Notes under the pieces: generated by a model | Told to the model about the DNA's origin: nothing | What the model saw: only the letters and a program-made list of their open reading frames with translations | The model's database searches: none | Position numbers and translations under genes: made by a program | Shown here: piece after piece, positions 11,738 through 22,254 of the stretch | Position numbering within the stretch: position 1 is the first letter of the stretch | Layout: every line of letters starts with the position of its first letter | Assembly (NCBI GenBank): GCA_011800155.1 | Contig: CM022376.1 | Location: 930,001-994,000 of the forward strand | Length of the DNA stretch: 64,000 nt | DNA from: Flammulina velutipes | Taxonomy: Eukaryota; Basidiomycota; Agaricomycetes; Agaricales; Physalacriaceae | Direction: 5' to 3'

Positions 11738-12598
11738 TTAAACGACGAAAAACTTTCGTGAAGTGAAGTCGGCGCTCCGATGGAAGAAATATTGGCTTCG
11801 ATGCTGTGCACTGCGTCAATGATGGGACACCACGAAACTTAGGAGACTCACATGGATGGATAGATACCGGGCTGATATCCGCGATAGACGCAATAATATC
11901 GCCTGTAGATCTCACTTGGACACAGTGGCGTCAGCGCAGGCGGAACGAGGCTCCGCAAATTGAGAGGAGCTGGGGGAATGTTGGGTGTCGGTCGTTGCCC
12001 TGCTTCGTTACTGACCCAACCGTGATCCCGGGCATACTCCCAGGCTGCCTCCGCCTCTGGCAATGTACGATAACCTTTGGCACAATTCCCACTGACACCT
12101 TTGATCGCACGTTTGGCAGCGCGCCAACTTGAGAAAACACCAGGTGGCCTTCCAATGAACACGACATGGTATGGCAGTCGCGGCGGGCGGGGCTTGGTTC
12201 TTTTCTTTTCCGCCACAACATCTCTACCTCCTATCTGAGCAGTACCGGCGGTCGCCCTGCGAATCTAACTGTCACTAACGGATGGAAACAATCAGAAGGA
12301 TAGCACGCGTACCAGTGTGCGGTTCCAGTGGCGTTGGCCAACGATCCCACCCGATAGAACGTTGCATCCGCGGCAGCTCTCTCTATATTGGCAATGCGAT
12401 TAGCATCTCCCCAACGATCGATACATCAAGACGCGTACCATCGGCCTCGTTCTCTGCGATGGTCAGAGCAATGATCAAGCGAGTGATGTCGCCATCCTGG
12501 TCAGAGAGGTCAAAGCTATCTTCTGCGCAGGTGGCATATTCTCCAGACGAGTCAGACGACGATACCCAGATAACGACGCCGGGGTCGGAATCACTCAT
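11738..12598 (-). CDS. RNase H1 N-terminal (caulimovirus viroplasmin-like) domain protein
   Basis: Gene on the minus strand. Exon 1 (from 12598) reads MSDSDPGVVIWVSSSDSSG and is acidic. A GTACGC...ATATAG intron joins it to RAAADATFYRVGSLANATG. A downstream exon carries the domain: YHVVFIGRPPGVFSSW, then GVSGNCAKGYRTLPEAEAAWEYARDHGW. This matches the RNase H1 N-terminal fold: the Y-x-V-F-x-G-x2-P-G-x(1-2)-S-W core, then SG...KGY...EA. A second copy starts at RRYYCVYRGYQPGIYPS but appears shortened after a further intron, ending near 11738. In RNase H1 the domain binds RNA/DNA hybrids; here there is no RNase H catalytic domain. Exon borders between 12200 and 12300 are uncertain. Confidence 0.6.
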
Positions 12599-12734
12599 GG
12601 AAGGAGGTAACAGAGGATCACTTGTATTTGCAACTATTTAAATGTACCGAGCTGCCAACGGGACCAAAGCTTCAGAGAGTTTCGGGACGGCTGAACAATG
12701 ATAAGTTCCTGGGCACAAGGCAAGAACAAATTAC

Positions 12735-13308
12735 TTACGCAGCGACATTCACCCATCCAGCGTTGCGAGCAGCATTGAAGTGGTCGACGGCTTCGCGCAA
12801 GCTATCTTCCTTCTTGCTGTGGGCGGAAGGGACCTTGCGAGTAGCCTGATCAGCGAAGAACCTAACGTAAATAGTGAGACGGAGCCAAATGTGCAAAAAA
12901 GTTAGACATACGAATACTTGAAGACACCGACAAAGATTCCCCGACAGACAACATACCACTCCCTAGCCTGCTCTTCGGCGGCAATGTAGACCATGTCGCT
13001 GACGGGAGTGGCATAATATTTGACGCCATGGACGACGGCAGGGACATGAGCGACCGAGGAGGGTTCAGCTAAACCATAGAAAGTCAGAAACAAGAACACA
13101 ACATATTATGTCTCGACGTACTGAGGAGACTGAAATCGCTGAGGCTGGAGACGTCAGTACCGTCTTCGGCGGTCTCGATATCGGGATCGTAGTGGCGCAT
13201 GTAGTCGGCGCCGGGAACGTTTGCGGAGGCTGCAGCTGTGTCCGACGACAACGAGCACTGATCAAACTCTTGCTCGCTGGCGTCGAAAGGCTGCTGAGAT
13301 TGCGACAT
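12735..13308 (-). CDS. Second RNase H1 N-like domain protein
   Basis: ATG at 13308 (MSQSQQPFDASEQEFDQ). The acidic first exon ends near 13125. The next exon reads EPSSVAHVPAVVHGVKYYATP and EWYVVCRGIFVGVFKYS, and a GTATGT...GTTAG intron leads to FADQATRKVPSAHSKKED and SLREAVDHFNAARNAGW. The WYVV-RG-x2-VGVF core and the closing A-x2-AGW are the hallmarks of the RNase H1 N/viroplasmin fold, though more diverged than in the neighbour. The stop at 12735 overlaps a good donor (GTAAGT), so the true 3' end may lie further left. It is tandem with, and co-oriented to, the gene at 11738-12598; the two may be old duplicates. Confidence 0.5.
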
Positions 13309-13491
13309 CAGAGGAATAAAGATGGGAATGAAAAGAGAGGAACACAAACGTTGCGCTACTTGAGGGAAATTGGAGAGGTCCGGTTGAATGCGGCGAAAGA
13401 TCCGATGCATCGCCATGTGTTGGTCCATTGGAAATGGTGATTGGAGAGAATGTTTGTGGCGCGGCAAGGAACCCGCCTATCCTCTTGCTAG

Positions 13492-16144
13492 ATGCCCCGA
13501 AAATACACCAAGAAGGAGAAATCACAACGCGAGACCAATAAGGGATGGGCAGAGGGTGCTCGCGAAGACTTCCTCAGTCAGTATGTTGACGAGTTCGCCA
13601 ACGCTATGGGCAAAGGGACATCCGCCGAGGACGAGGTTCTTCGCAAAGTGGTCCGCCCTTACTTTTTTTACTTCGACATGGACGACAACGTTGAACCGAC
13701 ACTGCCGCTGAAACCGTTCGACGAGGCATGGATACCTCCACCCGACGACTGCTCGCTCGAGGAATTGCGCGCCAAAAGAGACCTGCGAGAAAAGAAGAAA
13801 AAGGTTAGCACTGTTCGAGAGCGATGGTAGACAAATGGGCTGACCAATATCATAGGCTATTCGAGCATGGCTGCAGTATCGTGCACAGAAAATAACAACC
13901 ATACGTTCCACGGTGCGCCGTCGACTTCTTAGCGACGCGTACCTCGCCCTCCTGAATAGAGTCGGAAAGCTGGGAATACGTCCTCCAAAGGCCCGTTCGG
14001 CATTTCAGGAGTGGCAAACATCGAACAAGGACGAAGCCACTCGCATCGTGACAGAGCTGTGGGAGGTTGAGGTCGCTGCCGGGCGACAGATGATCCCAAC
14101 CAGAGGGGGAATCTGCCCGAAATTCCGCCAATCAACAGTGCAAAATCACTTTCGAACGCTGAGTGCGGACGCGCAGAAGGATTGGGCGGAAAAGGCTAAA
14201 GCGACATCTGAAAAGAAGAAGGCCGAGTGGGACGAGACCTATCACGGTCCACCCTCGACAGCGCCTGAGGATCGTGCAAAGTGAGTGGCTTGTCTTCTCT
14301 GACGAGGCGCTGATACTGACCATTTCACATAGTTGCGTCAAGAATTTACCGGCGTTTTTGCAACCTGTCGCCGAAGGGATCATGGCTTTGACTGGGCTCA
14401 TGACGATTGTTCACGTCGTCGGGCCAATGGGCGTCCTGGGTGGAGAGATCGGAGTCGTTAGGTTCGTCAAACGAAACAAATATGAGTAACGCACTGACCT
14501 AGTATCGCTAGTGTTTGCTCCGGAAAGAATTTGGATGTCGTTCCAGTGTCGGTAGCCAAGTGGGAGCCGAAGGTCTATGAGGACTGGAGGACTCATCTGG
14601 TCCAGTATGCTCAGACAGCCTATACGCAAGCCGACAAGGACGCGACGAAGCTGACATCGAGCGCGCAGCTTCCTGCCGACTTCAAAGGCGTGGTTTTCGA
14701 TGACGATCCTCTGGAAAAGGTCGTTGCGTCTATGAATGCGGAAATTGCGGCGAAGGGTTCGGGGGATATGGGGGGAACAGACGACGAGGATGACGAGGAT
14801 GACGACGAGAGCGACGTGCCTAAGTCACGAAAGCGACCAATGGCCTCGCTGGCCAAAGATTCGTCGAGAAAGCGGTCGAAGAAGTCTGGTGACAGCGATA
14901 ACGAGGCGGAGGGTCGGGAGAAGAAGGACTCGACGGGTAACCTCGTAATGGTGGATGGGAAATGGAAGTCAAAATACGAGATCGAGAGGGAGGGGAACAT
15001 CCGACGGAATCAGGCCATTTTGGACTCCCTGAACCTGAAGACGGCGGCGGCGGATATGTTGACTGTCGGTGCAAAGAAGGTCCAGGTTGCGCAGCGCGCG
15101 AAGAAGATAGATAAAGCACCTGACCCAGCCCAACACAGGCAATCCAGTCGATTGAACCAGGGAGCAGAAGGATCTGGAGCTAGTGAGAAGGACGATCAGC
15201 CCATGGATGTGGATCACCCCGAAGAAAACAACGCACCTATGGAGGTTGATACAGAGTCTCCAGCGACGGTGGAGGCAAGTCGCCCAGTCCTGCCCCTTTC
15301 CAATCCCGACACTCCTACTATCCCACTTCACGCATCCTCCCTTCCTTTCGTCGCGTCCGCATTGGCTCCGAATACTGACGGAGCGGTCATTCCTCCTGCC
15401 CCCCTTATCCCTCTCGTCAAGCCCACTCCAACTCTGGCCACTGGCGCCGTCGCTCCTGTCGCTCCCGATATCCCTTTCGCAACGAGTCCTCTAGCGGACA
15501 CTGATGCTGCCCCTACACCAATTCAATCAGGTCCATCAGTGAATTTCGACGACACGAACTCACTGTTGGTTGAACCGGGAACACAGGTCGACAGCGAGGC
15601 GCGGGAGCTGCTGTTGGAGGCACCGGACTGGTTTACCCTGCCTTTCCATGTTTTTGCGAGACCGATTTGGGGTGATTCATGGAAGACGCTGCTGGAGTCG
15701 TTTGTGAGGTTGGAGGGCTCCGTCGAGTTTGCTATTGCCGAAGGCAGTCTGCCAAAACCAGGGTGCCCTGCTATTCTGTCCGAATGGATTGGAGATGGTC
15801 GATTGAAGCCCAAGAAAAACGGAGCCGCCGTGAGGAGGATGATAACGCTGAAGGCGAAAGACGTTCCTGCCTTCAAGGCGACATTCTGTGCGTGGTGGGA
15901 TGGCATGCAGCCATCCTGGAGGAAGGCGGATAATGCGGGACAATGGTTGAGGAAAGGCCATAGGCGAGACTTCGGGGAGCTGGATGCGTGGGGCCAAAAT
16001 GGCTGGCTATCGGTAGTGGCATGCCTTTACTGGTGGAGGGAGGGAGAAACGCAGGAGAACGAGATCAAAGTGTGGGTTGAGTACGTAAACGATGCCTCAT
16101 GGATGATGGAAGGGTTGGTAAGTCGTGGACACAAAGATAGTTAA
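13492..16144 (+). CDS. Lineage-specific unknown protein with HMG-box-like middle
   Basis: ATG at 13492 (MPRKYTKKEKSQ). Introns fall at about 13803-13855, 14281-14333 and 14460-14515. The product is about 790 aa. It has a basic N-terminus and an SDAYLALLNRVGKLG helix. Then comes FQEWQTSNKDEATRIVTE through FRTLSADAQKDWAEKAKATSE, which resembles an HMG-box-like region. A conserved hydrophobic piece (LPAFLQPVAEGIMALTG, VVGPMGVLGGEIGVVS) follows, then a long acidic and Pro/Ala-rich linker, and a C-terminal module rich in Trp (DWFTLPFHVFARPIWGDSW, CAWWDGMQPSW, LSVVACLYWWREGE). I recognise this layout as a recurrent mushroom-specific family of unknown role. A donor-like GTAAGT lies just before the stop, so a small last exon is possible. 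Confidence 0.65.
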
Positions 16145-17354
16145 GTTATACGTATGACTGAGTCGTTAGCATAATGTACATTCATGTTCACTAGTGTGGC
16201 GTTGAATTATAATTTATTGCTTGTCGGGCGTACCCGGATTATGTCATCACGGAGTGGACTTAGAGAAATTTAAACATGTTGATTTCTACGAACATGGATA
16301 GAGAACTGAGAGGGGCCCAGCTGTTCCAGATGGTATTGAAAAGTGTTTCAGTAGTTGTTGGGGCTTGTCCTGAGATTGGAGGACTATCAATGGTATTGCG
16401 CACGCCCGGAGGGGGATCTCTCCGGCGTTTCAACCATTCGCGCTCCGAGACACATCGCTGCAATGATTCAGTGGTCTCGTTCAGGAATGAAGTGGCACAA
16501 TCAACGCACGTGCCCGACCGTGCGCCACATCTCCAACCGCAAGCAATACAGTGTTTATACATTCATGTGGCTCGAGAATTTGTAGGAAGGTATGTATATC
16601 CTACCCCACTCATGGGTCTAACGGCACGATTATAGTACTATCCGGAACGAGCGCCACATACCTGATATGATGGTCGCTCCGGCATTTAAACAATCATACG
16701 CCAAGGCACGTATTGCAAACAGATAGTATCAATATAAGTCGAGCTGCTCACGTACCCAGGGATTCAATTACCACGCTATCCAAAATGGGCGCACATTTCT
16801 AAACAGGCTCGATCCGGCATTTAAACAAGTCAATACACGGTGAGACAGTGTTGACGTCTATTGCCATTAGTATGCAGTGATATAGTATGAGTACGCATCA
16901 ACGGGATCCTTTTAATGAGCCTGAATAAGGATGCGCCACATTTGAATGGTACAAGCCGGACCAGCGGCAACGGGAAAAGCCGTTATATGTAAGCAATAGG
17001 TTTTGCAGTGAAATCGGACCCAAACGGTGGTTCCTGACCGGTACGGGAAGCTGACAAACCACGAGGGCGCAGCTGCTAGGCGGGAGGCTTACAAATCGCC
17101 GGGGGTTCAGGTGCAGCGTGCACATCTTGTCAAGCCCAGTAGGGATATACCCTCAACATTGCAACCCTTCGTTGGGGATATATCCCTGTACCTTTGGCTC
17201 TATATTACAGCCATGGCTCATGTGGGTTATTATATCGATTCGAGATTCGATAGTCCTTCCCCCAACAAAAATTTTGTCTCGATCTTGATTTTCCAGATTT
17301 TATCTCCGTGTGCCAGAAATGGCGCTCCCCCCAACTTGGTGAAAAACTCCCGTC
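16145..17354. other. Non-coding stretch 3' of the retroelement pol
   Basis: About 1.2 kb without a convincing gene. It would be the place for the element's 3' LTR, but I see no match to the 36.4-37.3 kb side. There is a short direct repeat, CCGGCATTTAAACAA, at about 16680 and 16815 (about 135 bp apart). Purine-rich runs on the minus strand just after the pol stop (GAGAAAGGGGAGTAAGACGG and, further on, AAGTTGGGGGGAGCG) are candidate polypurine tracts. A 100-aa minus-strand frame at 16260-16562 has two CxxC-like pairs but no support. Confidence 0.4.
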
Positions 17355-20300
17355 TTACTCCCCTTTCTCGTCGCTCTCCATTAAGCGCTTCGTCTCCTCA
17401 TCCGTCAAAGCTCCCGTGTAGTACCAAGGCAATGATATCCGCTCCCGCGCCAGATATTTCATGACACGTCGCGCCGCTACCGTGTTAGCGAGCCTTGTGC
17501 CAGATAGTTCGCAAAGCTGGTAGGCGCCTCCTTTCGTCCTGAATAGTACCACAAGGGGCCCAAAGTAGCGGGCTTGCATCTTGTCTTGAAGTCCCTTTCG
17601 TCCTTTAGAATTTTCCAGTAGTACGAGATCGCCACGTTTGAAATCGAAATCCACAACTCGGTTTTGGTGCTCCTTCTCCCAACGATTTGCGGCGTCCACT
17701 CTAGACTTCCAAACGTCTTCTTTCAGCTTCTCCATCTCCTTCTCCCTGTTCCATAAATCCATGGCTCTTTGCACGATGACATCACCGTGGGAAACTATAC
17801 CACTGAACGGCGTAGTTAACCAGGTTGCTTGCACAAAGTCCAGAGGTAGCAGAGGTTCCGCTCCTGTCGCAGCTCGGTAGGGGCTCATGTGCATAACACG
17901 GGAGATAGTAACTCTCTCTGCCCACATCATGGCGAATGTCCCTTCTGACCACTTGGATTCGTTTCCTTTGGCTAATTTGAATAGACCCTCCCGAACATCG
18001 TAATGCCTGTTTTCGATGATACCGTTTGCCTGAGAGTTGTAGCCAGAAATCCTGATGTGTTTCACTCCGTATTGTCGAGATAGTCGGTCCATTGCAGCAA
18101 TAAACGCTTGTCCATTATCCGTCACGATTTCCCTAAGCGATCCCCATCGACATATGAGCTCCTCGAATATGAAAGCTGCTAGAGTGTTTTCGTTCTCCTT
18201 CCTGAGCATCCAGAATTCGGGGTACGCCGTTAGAGAACACCTCGCGTGTACGAAGTATTTGAAACCGTTTGAAGGTGGCATGAAAAAGGTGTCGATATAT
18301 GCTTTCGCAAACAAAGGTGCTGGTTCCGCTACGACCGGTGGAATATGCCAGTGCTGCGTGCGTCGCAGCTGACACTCGTGACATGTCGATAGATACCACT
18401 TGATGTCGTTTAACAGTCCCGGCCACCAGAATTGAATCTGTACGGTATGGCGGACTGAGAACGTTCCTTTGTGTCCCAATCTGTCATGCGCCGATCGTAA
18501 AATCCCAAGTCGAGCTGGTGGCTTGACCACTAGTTGATGCTTCCCGTTTTCCATCCTGCGCCACAGGTCACTTTCCCTTCGAAAGAAACCCGTTGCGTAC
18601 TTGATGAACCTCTTCCTCTCCTTCTCTCCCATCCTCTCCGGTATTTCCAATTTATCCAAGAAACGCAGGATTTGCACAAGGCGCTCATCCTGCGCCATAT
18701 GTTTCTTCGACCTGGGAATCTCCGGTGTGGCGTCTGGCTGGATGTTCGGATTTAACTCGTCGTACGAGTAGTCCGGGACTTCCACCAGCTCCCTCAACAG
18801 TACCTCACAAACGGTTGCTTCCGGTTCCACGTGCACCGACGCTATTACCTGAAGGAAACCGTAATGCCTATCCACCCAATCTTTGTCGTCCTCCTCCAAC
18901 TCCTCTCCAGGAAACGGTCGCCGACGAGATAGACCATCTACCCCGTGACGAATCCCCGGAACGTGTACCAGCGTGAAGGTAAATAGCAGGACACCTGCGA
19001 CCCATCGGTTTATTGTGGCGTTCGGGTTCAGATCAGGATTGTTGATCATTCCCTTAATAGCTGTGGCGTCCACTTCTACGACCAGATTCCTAGCTCCGAT
19101 GATGTACATGGATACCGCTTTCAGAGCCCTGTAGAGTCCGTATAACTCCAGTTTTGGCTGACTGTAGTTGGTTTCCCTGGGGTTCAATGCCATAGATCCA
19201 AAACGGTTTGGGTACCGCAAGCGTGCGTCCTCTTCGTCTTCCTGGAAGAGAGCGTAGCCGATCGCGATAACGCTTGAATCTACGCATAGAATTATAGGTG
19301 CGCCCGAGTGGTAGTCCAAAGGGCGCAATGCAGGTGAATTTAGCATCGCAGCTTTCAGCTCGTCCTGCGCCTCCTGTTGTTCTGGTCCCCAATAGAATTC
19401 GGCATCCTTCTTCGTCAAGTCCACTAGAGGCCTAGATAAACCCGCGAAGTTCCATATGAACACCCTCATGAGGCCCACGGTCCCCATGAATGCTCGTACA
19501 TCCGTGAGGTCCCTGCATGGTCCCCAGTTCCTCACCTTCTCCATCTTCGTTTCGTCGGGTTCCCTCCCTGCGTAGGTACACTTGTGTCCAACAAGCATGG
19601 CTTCTGGAACGCAAAGGAAAGCCTTTTTCCCGCTCCAAGTACATCCAATGTACCAAATCCTCTGGACGATCCGTCCGAGTGCCTGAAAATGCTCCCAAAC
19701 GAATCTCCGTATCCCCTCGTTTCCTTCAATCGTCTCGTACCCTCCGTCCTTGGTCTTGTATCTTGTAGGTGGTCCTCGAATACCTGCGTCATCCATAAAA
19801 GGTATTGTGAATTCCGGTATTTCGTCCTGCAATGCGTAGGTGACGTCCCCATGTAAAATGGGTACACTATTCGTCCATCCCATTGGTAGCTTCGTGAGTC
19901 GAAAGGTGCCTAACGGTGTCTGGAAAGTCGTATAATCCCTAGACGGCTGCGCAAGTCCTCTTTGATCGAACGCCACAAAGAGATCCAGAACTCCATAACA
20001 TGCGCGCCCAGCAAATGACTCCGCCAGCGTTTCGACGAACGGTAACATCCCACTATCGCGTATAGTGACCGCGTTCAGAGGCTGTAGGTCGTGTACAATC
20101 CGCAAAGATTTCCCGTCCTTCTTGAGTACCGTGAACCAGCGCGATCGGTAGGAAGAGCTTGATGGCTCGTACGCTCCGGACGCGACCTTCTCCCTAACGA
20201 TGCGAATGACTTCGTCGTATATCCCAGGTGGTATCGGCATGTTCCTATTGACCCAAGGAATATGTTCTGTTATTCCCATGTTTACCGGCGGGAAGAAGTC

Positions 20301-20978
20301 TTCCCGAAAGTGTCCTTTTTCCGTTTCGTCCCAAGCGAATCCTTTTTCGTGTAGCGCCATAAAGTGATGCATCAACTTCCTCTCTTCTGGCCAGAGAAAT
20401 CCCTCGGGATGCAAGTCGTCGATGATCTTTTTCCTTTCCAGAGTGTATCGTCCCCGTGGCTCGAAGTGTGGCGGGCGCACGGGTAGTACGGGTAAGGTTT
20501 CCAGAGGGTTCCCCACGATGTTCCTGACTATCCTGAAGTCCTCTGGTAGAGTGGTGGCGACTGGTTTGATCCTGTTCGCGACCTTTTTGTATTTCTTTCC
20601 TGCAAACACAGCGACCGGCGCTTTCGTATCCAATATCACAGCCATTCCACCCCTCCCATGACTTCGCGCCTTTGGAACTCCCAATGGACGCGATGAGTCG
20701 CTTTTGGTCGGGGTACAAGTGTCCGCGTAGAGTGCCGTAGCCAGAACGAATGCCTTCTGCGCCAATGTTGCTGCGCCATCCGTCTGTACGGCCTCTTCCA
20801 ATACTTCCCCTGTAAATCCTGAAATAGATATTCCGTATCCTGGTATACTTTCCCAATCTTCGAAGGTTTGTGGTCCTTCCAGAAGCTTTCCGATGTGAGG
20901 TGTCCTAGATCCAATGCCGTTCCTGTGTGTAACCGTTATAACAAGCCCTGTTTGTTCATCTTCTTGCATAATCATCAT
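17355..20978 (-). CDS. pol: Ty3/Gypsy Pol: reverse transcriptase, RNase H, integrase
   Basis: A single uninterrupted 1,207-aa frame, ATG at 20978. The RT palm reads LKKDGKSLRIVHDLQPLN, YGVLDLFVAFDQ, LPMGWTNS, and the catalytic IPFMDDAG, where FMDD replaces the usual YxDD. RNase H follows with CVDSSVIAIGYAL (Asp), PKLELYGLYRAL (Glu) and VEVDATAIKG (Asp). The integrase has the HHCC zinc site (AHDRLGHKG ... CHECQ) and the DDE core: YIDTFFMP, IVTDNGQAF and SQANGIIENRHYD. A GPY/F-like module (MQARYFGPLVVLFRTKGGAYQL) ends the protein; no chromodomain is seen. The start overlaps the protease stop by four bases (ATGA), suggesting coupled re-initiation. No frameshift or stop: this Pol looks young. Confidence 0.93.
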   Translation of the reverse strand: MMIMQEDEQTGLVITVTHRNGIGSRTPHIGKLLEGPQTFEDWESIPGYGISISGFTGEVLEEAVQTDGAATLAQKAFVLATALYADTCTPTKSDSSRPLGVPKARSHGRGGMAVILDTKAPVAVFAGKKYKKVANRIKPVATTLPEDFRIVRNIVGNPLETLPVLPVRPPHFEPRGRYTLERKKIIDDLHPEGFLWPEERKLMHHFMALHEKGFAWDETEKGHFREDFFPPVNMGITEHIPWVNRNMPIPPGIYDEVIRIVREKVASGAYEPSSSSYRSRWFTVLKKDGKSLRIVHDLQPLNAVTIRDSGMLPFVETLAESFAGRACYGVLDLFVAFDQRGLAQPSRDYTTFQTPLGTFRLTKLPMGWTNSVPILHGDVTYALQDEIPEFTIPFMDDAGIRGPPTRYKTKDGGYETIEGNEGIRRFVWEHFQALGRIVQRIWYIGCTWSGKKAFLCVPEAMLVGHKCTYAGREPDETKMEKVRNWGPCRDLTDVRAFMGTVGLMRVFIWNFAGLSRPLVDLTKKDAEFYWGPEQQEAQDELKAAMLNSPALRPLDYHSGAPIILCVDSSVIAIGYALFQEDEEDARLRYPNRFGSMALNPRETNYSQPKLELYGLYRALKAVSMYIIGARNLVVEVDATAIKGMINNPDLNPNATINRWVAGVLLFTFTLVHVPGIRHGVDGLSRRRPFPGEELEEDDKDWVDRHYGFLQVIASVHVEPEATVCEVLLRELVEVPDYSYDELNPNIQPDATPEIPRSKKHMAQDERLVQILRFLDKLEIPERMGEKERKRFIKYATGFFRRESDLWRRMENGKHQLVVKPPARLGILRSAHDRLGHKGTFSVRHTVQIQFWWPGLLNDIKWYLSTCHECQLRRTQHWHIPPVVAEPAPLFAKAYIDTFFMPPSNGFKYFVHARCSLTAYPEFWMLRKENENTLAAFIFEELICRWGSLREIVTDNGQAFIAAMDRLSRQYGVKHIRISGYNSQANGIIENRHYDVREGLFKLAKGNESKWSEGTFAMMWAERVTISRVMHMSPYRAATGAEPLLPLDFVQATWLTTPFSGIVSHGDVIVQRAMDLWNREKEMEKLKEDVWKSRVDAANRWEKEHQNRVVDFDFKRGDLVLLENSKGRKGLQDKMQARYFGPLVVLFRTKGGAYQLCELSGTRLANTVAARRVMKYLARERISLPWYYTGALTDEETKRLMESDEKGE

Positions 20979-22224
20979 TGGTCGTGTGTGTTGGCGCGAG
21001 CCGTATGAATATGCGGTGAGTCCAATTCGTGTTCCCGTGGTGCAGAGAATCTCGGTACGCCTTTCTTATGCGTCGGAATTGCTATTGTCCGTTCTGAGTT
21101 AGGGTCCCTGAGAGTAATGGTTTGTTTTCCGTCGATGTAGTTCCTTGTAACACTTTCGGTAAGTACGCCGAAAGGTCGTCCTAGTAGAATGTCGTAGGCG
21201 ACTCCTCGTAGAACGTGGACTTGCAAGAATATCGTAAGGTCGTTTCCGATAGTGAAAGGTACGTTCCGGCAAACCCCCAGTGCAGACTCAACACCTTTGT
21301 TGGCAGACTGGACTTGAATTCTTGTTGAGGTGTCCAATGGCAGTCCGACGTGCTCCCACACTTCTTCTGACATTGCCACTAGTTGCGCCCCTTCGTCCAA
21401 GATTGCTTCCACCTCGTACTTGTGATCGATCACCGGAGTGATCGCGCGTAAAGCCAGACTTTCCGCGCCGACGATCACCCCTTGGTCCGCGAGTGATTGA
21501 TAGAATGCGTCGATCAATTCCCCCGCTTCCACGGATTCCAAGTTTTCTTCTGAGAGCGGTTCCTCGTCATCGTCCTCGATGGCGAGCATTCCCGTTTGCG
21601 CCACATCTTGTAATATCCTTCGGTTTGATACCACTTCCTTGATGCGTTTCCTAATCTCCGGTGCTACGGCCAGTAAGTCTTTGTTCGACAAAGTGGACGA
21701 TCCTCCTAGTATAGTGTCGAAGACCCTATCGCTAGATTCCTTTTCGTTCAGGCCCGGTCCTAATTGGGTACGATATTGTTGATCGTCGGCCCGAAAAGGG
21801 TTCCTTGATCCGATCTGCGGATTTCCTTTTTGCTGAACCTGTTGTGGCTTAGGTGCTGATGGAGCGGCAGTGACGGTAGGCTTCGTCTGCTGCGCTTGTT
21901 TAGGCAAGACGTATCCTGGTGGAAGGTTCGGTCCGGGCGCTGCATCGTGAGCTGCCTTGGGGTCCACCCCAAATGGAGGTTTCTTCCACGTCGTTTTTGG
22001 TATCTCTACTCCTCGAAGTGCCATTCGTTTGCCTGGCGGCATTGGCGGTCCTTTGTAGTTGTTTCCCGGCCCCGTGTTTTCCTTCTGGTTAAGGTTCAAC
22101 GTAGCGTTCCAAAACTGTTCAGGTTGTTCGGTGATAATCTCGTTGCTGAGAAAGGTGGAGGAAGGCGGTATCCTCGATCCTCCTCCCCCTGGTCGAGTCA
22201 CTTCCAGTAGGAAAGCCTTCCCTT
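20975..22224 (-). pseudogene. Retroelement protease half of a split Gag-Pro frame
   Basis: The frame is open from 22224 but has no ATG near its start (the first usable upstream-like codon is GTG at 22201), because the 5' part lies 12.7 kb away at 34,962-36,252. The Pro/Gln-rich N-terminal linker (PGPNLPPGYVLPKQAQQ) leads to an acidic region and then a retropepsin-like domain: VEAILDEGAQLVAMS (flap-side active site DEG where retropepsins have D-T/S-G), EVWEHVGLPLD, and VAYDILLGRPFGVL. DEG variants occur in the mushroom Gypsy protease family. The stop at 20977-20975 overlaps the Pol ATG. Rejoined with gag, the frame would be 847 codons counted from the first open codon at 36252, with no internal stop. 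Confidence 0.85.
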
Positions 22225-22226
22225 CT
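22225..22226 (+). repeat. Target-site duplication CT (left copy)
   Basis: The two bases CT directly precede the left inverted repeat; the partner is 34962-34963. Choosing this pair, and not the alternative AT pair three bases inward, is decided by reading frame: only the CT choice rejoins gag and protease without a stop. Confidence 0.75.
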
Positions 22227-22250
22227 CATCAGGAAAAGCCCTCCTGGCCT
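22227..22250 (+). repeat. Left terminal inverted repeat
   Basis: Starts CATCAGGAAAAGCCCTCCT and continues GGCCT. One mismatch in 24 to the right end. Beyond this the similarity falls off (5 of the next 8). Confidence 0.85.
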
Positions 22251-22254
22251 TAGC

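Noticed and set aside
16260..16562. Small zinc-finger gene on the minus strand
   Set aside because: Two cysteine pairs only, no splice signals or neighbours to support it.
22228..22232. AT as the target duplication of the large transposon
   Set aside because: Also a 2-bp match, but joining at AT puts a TGA in the gag-pro frame; CT does not.
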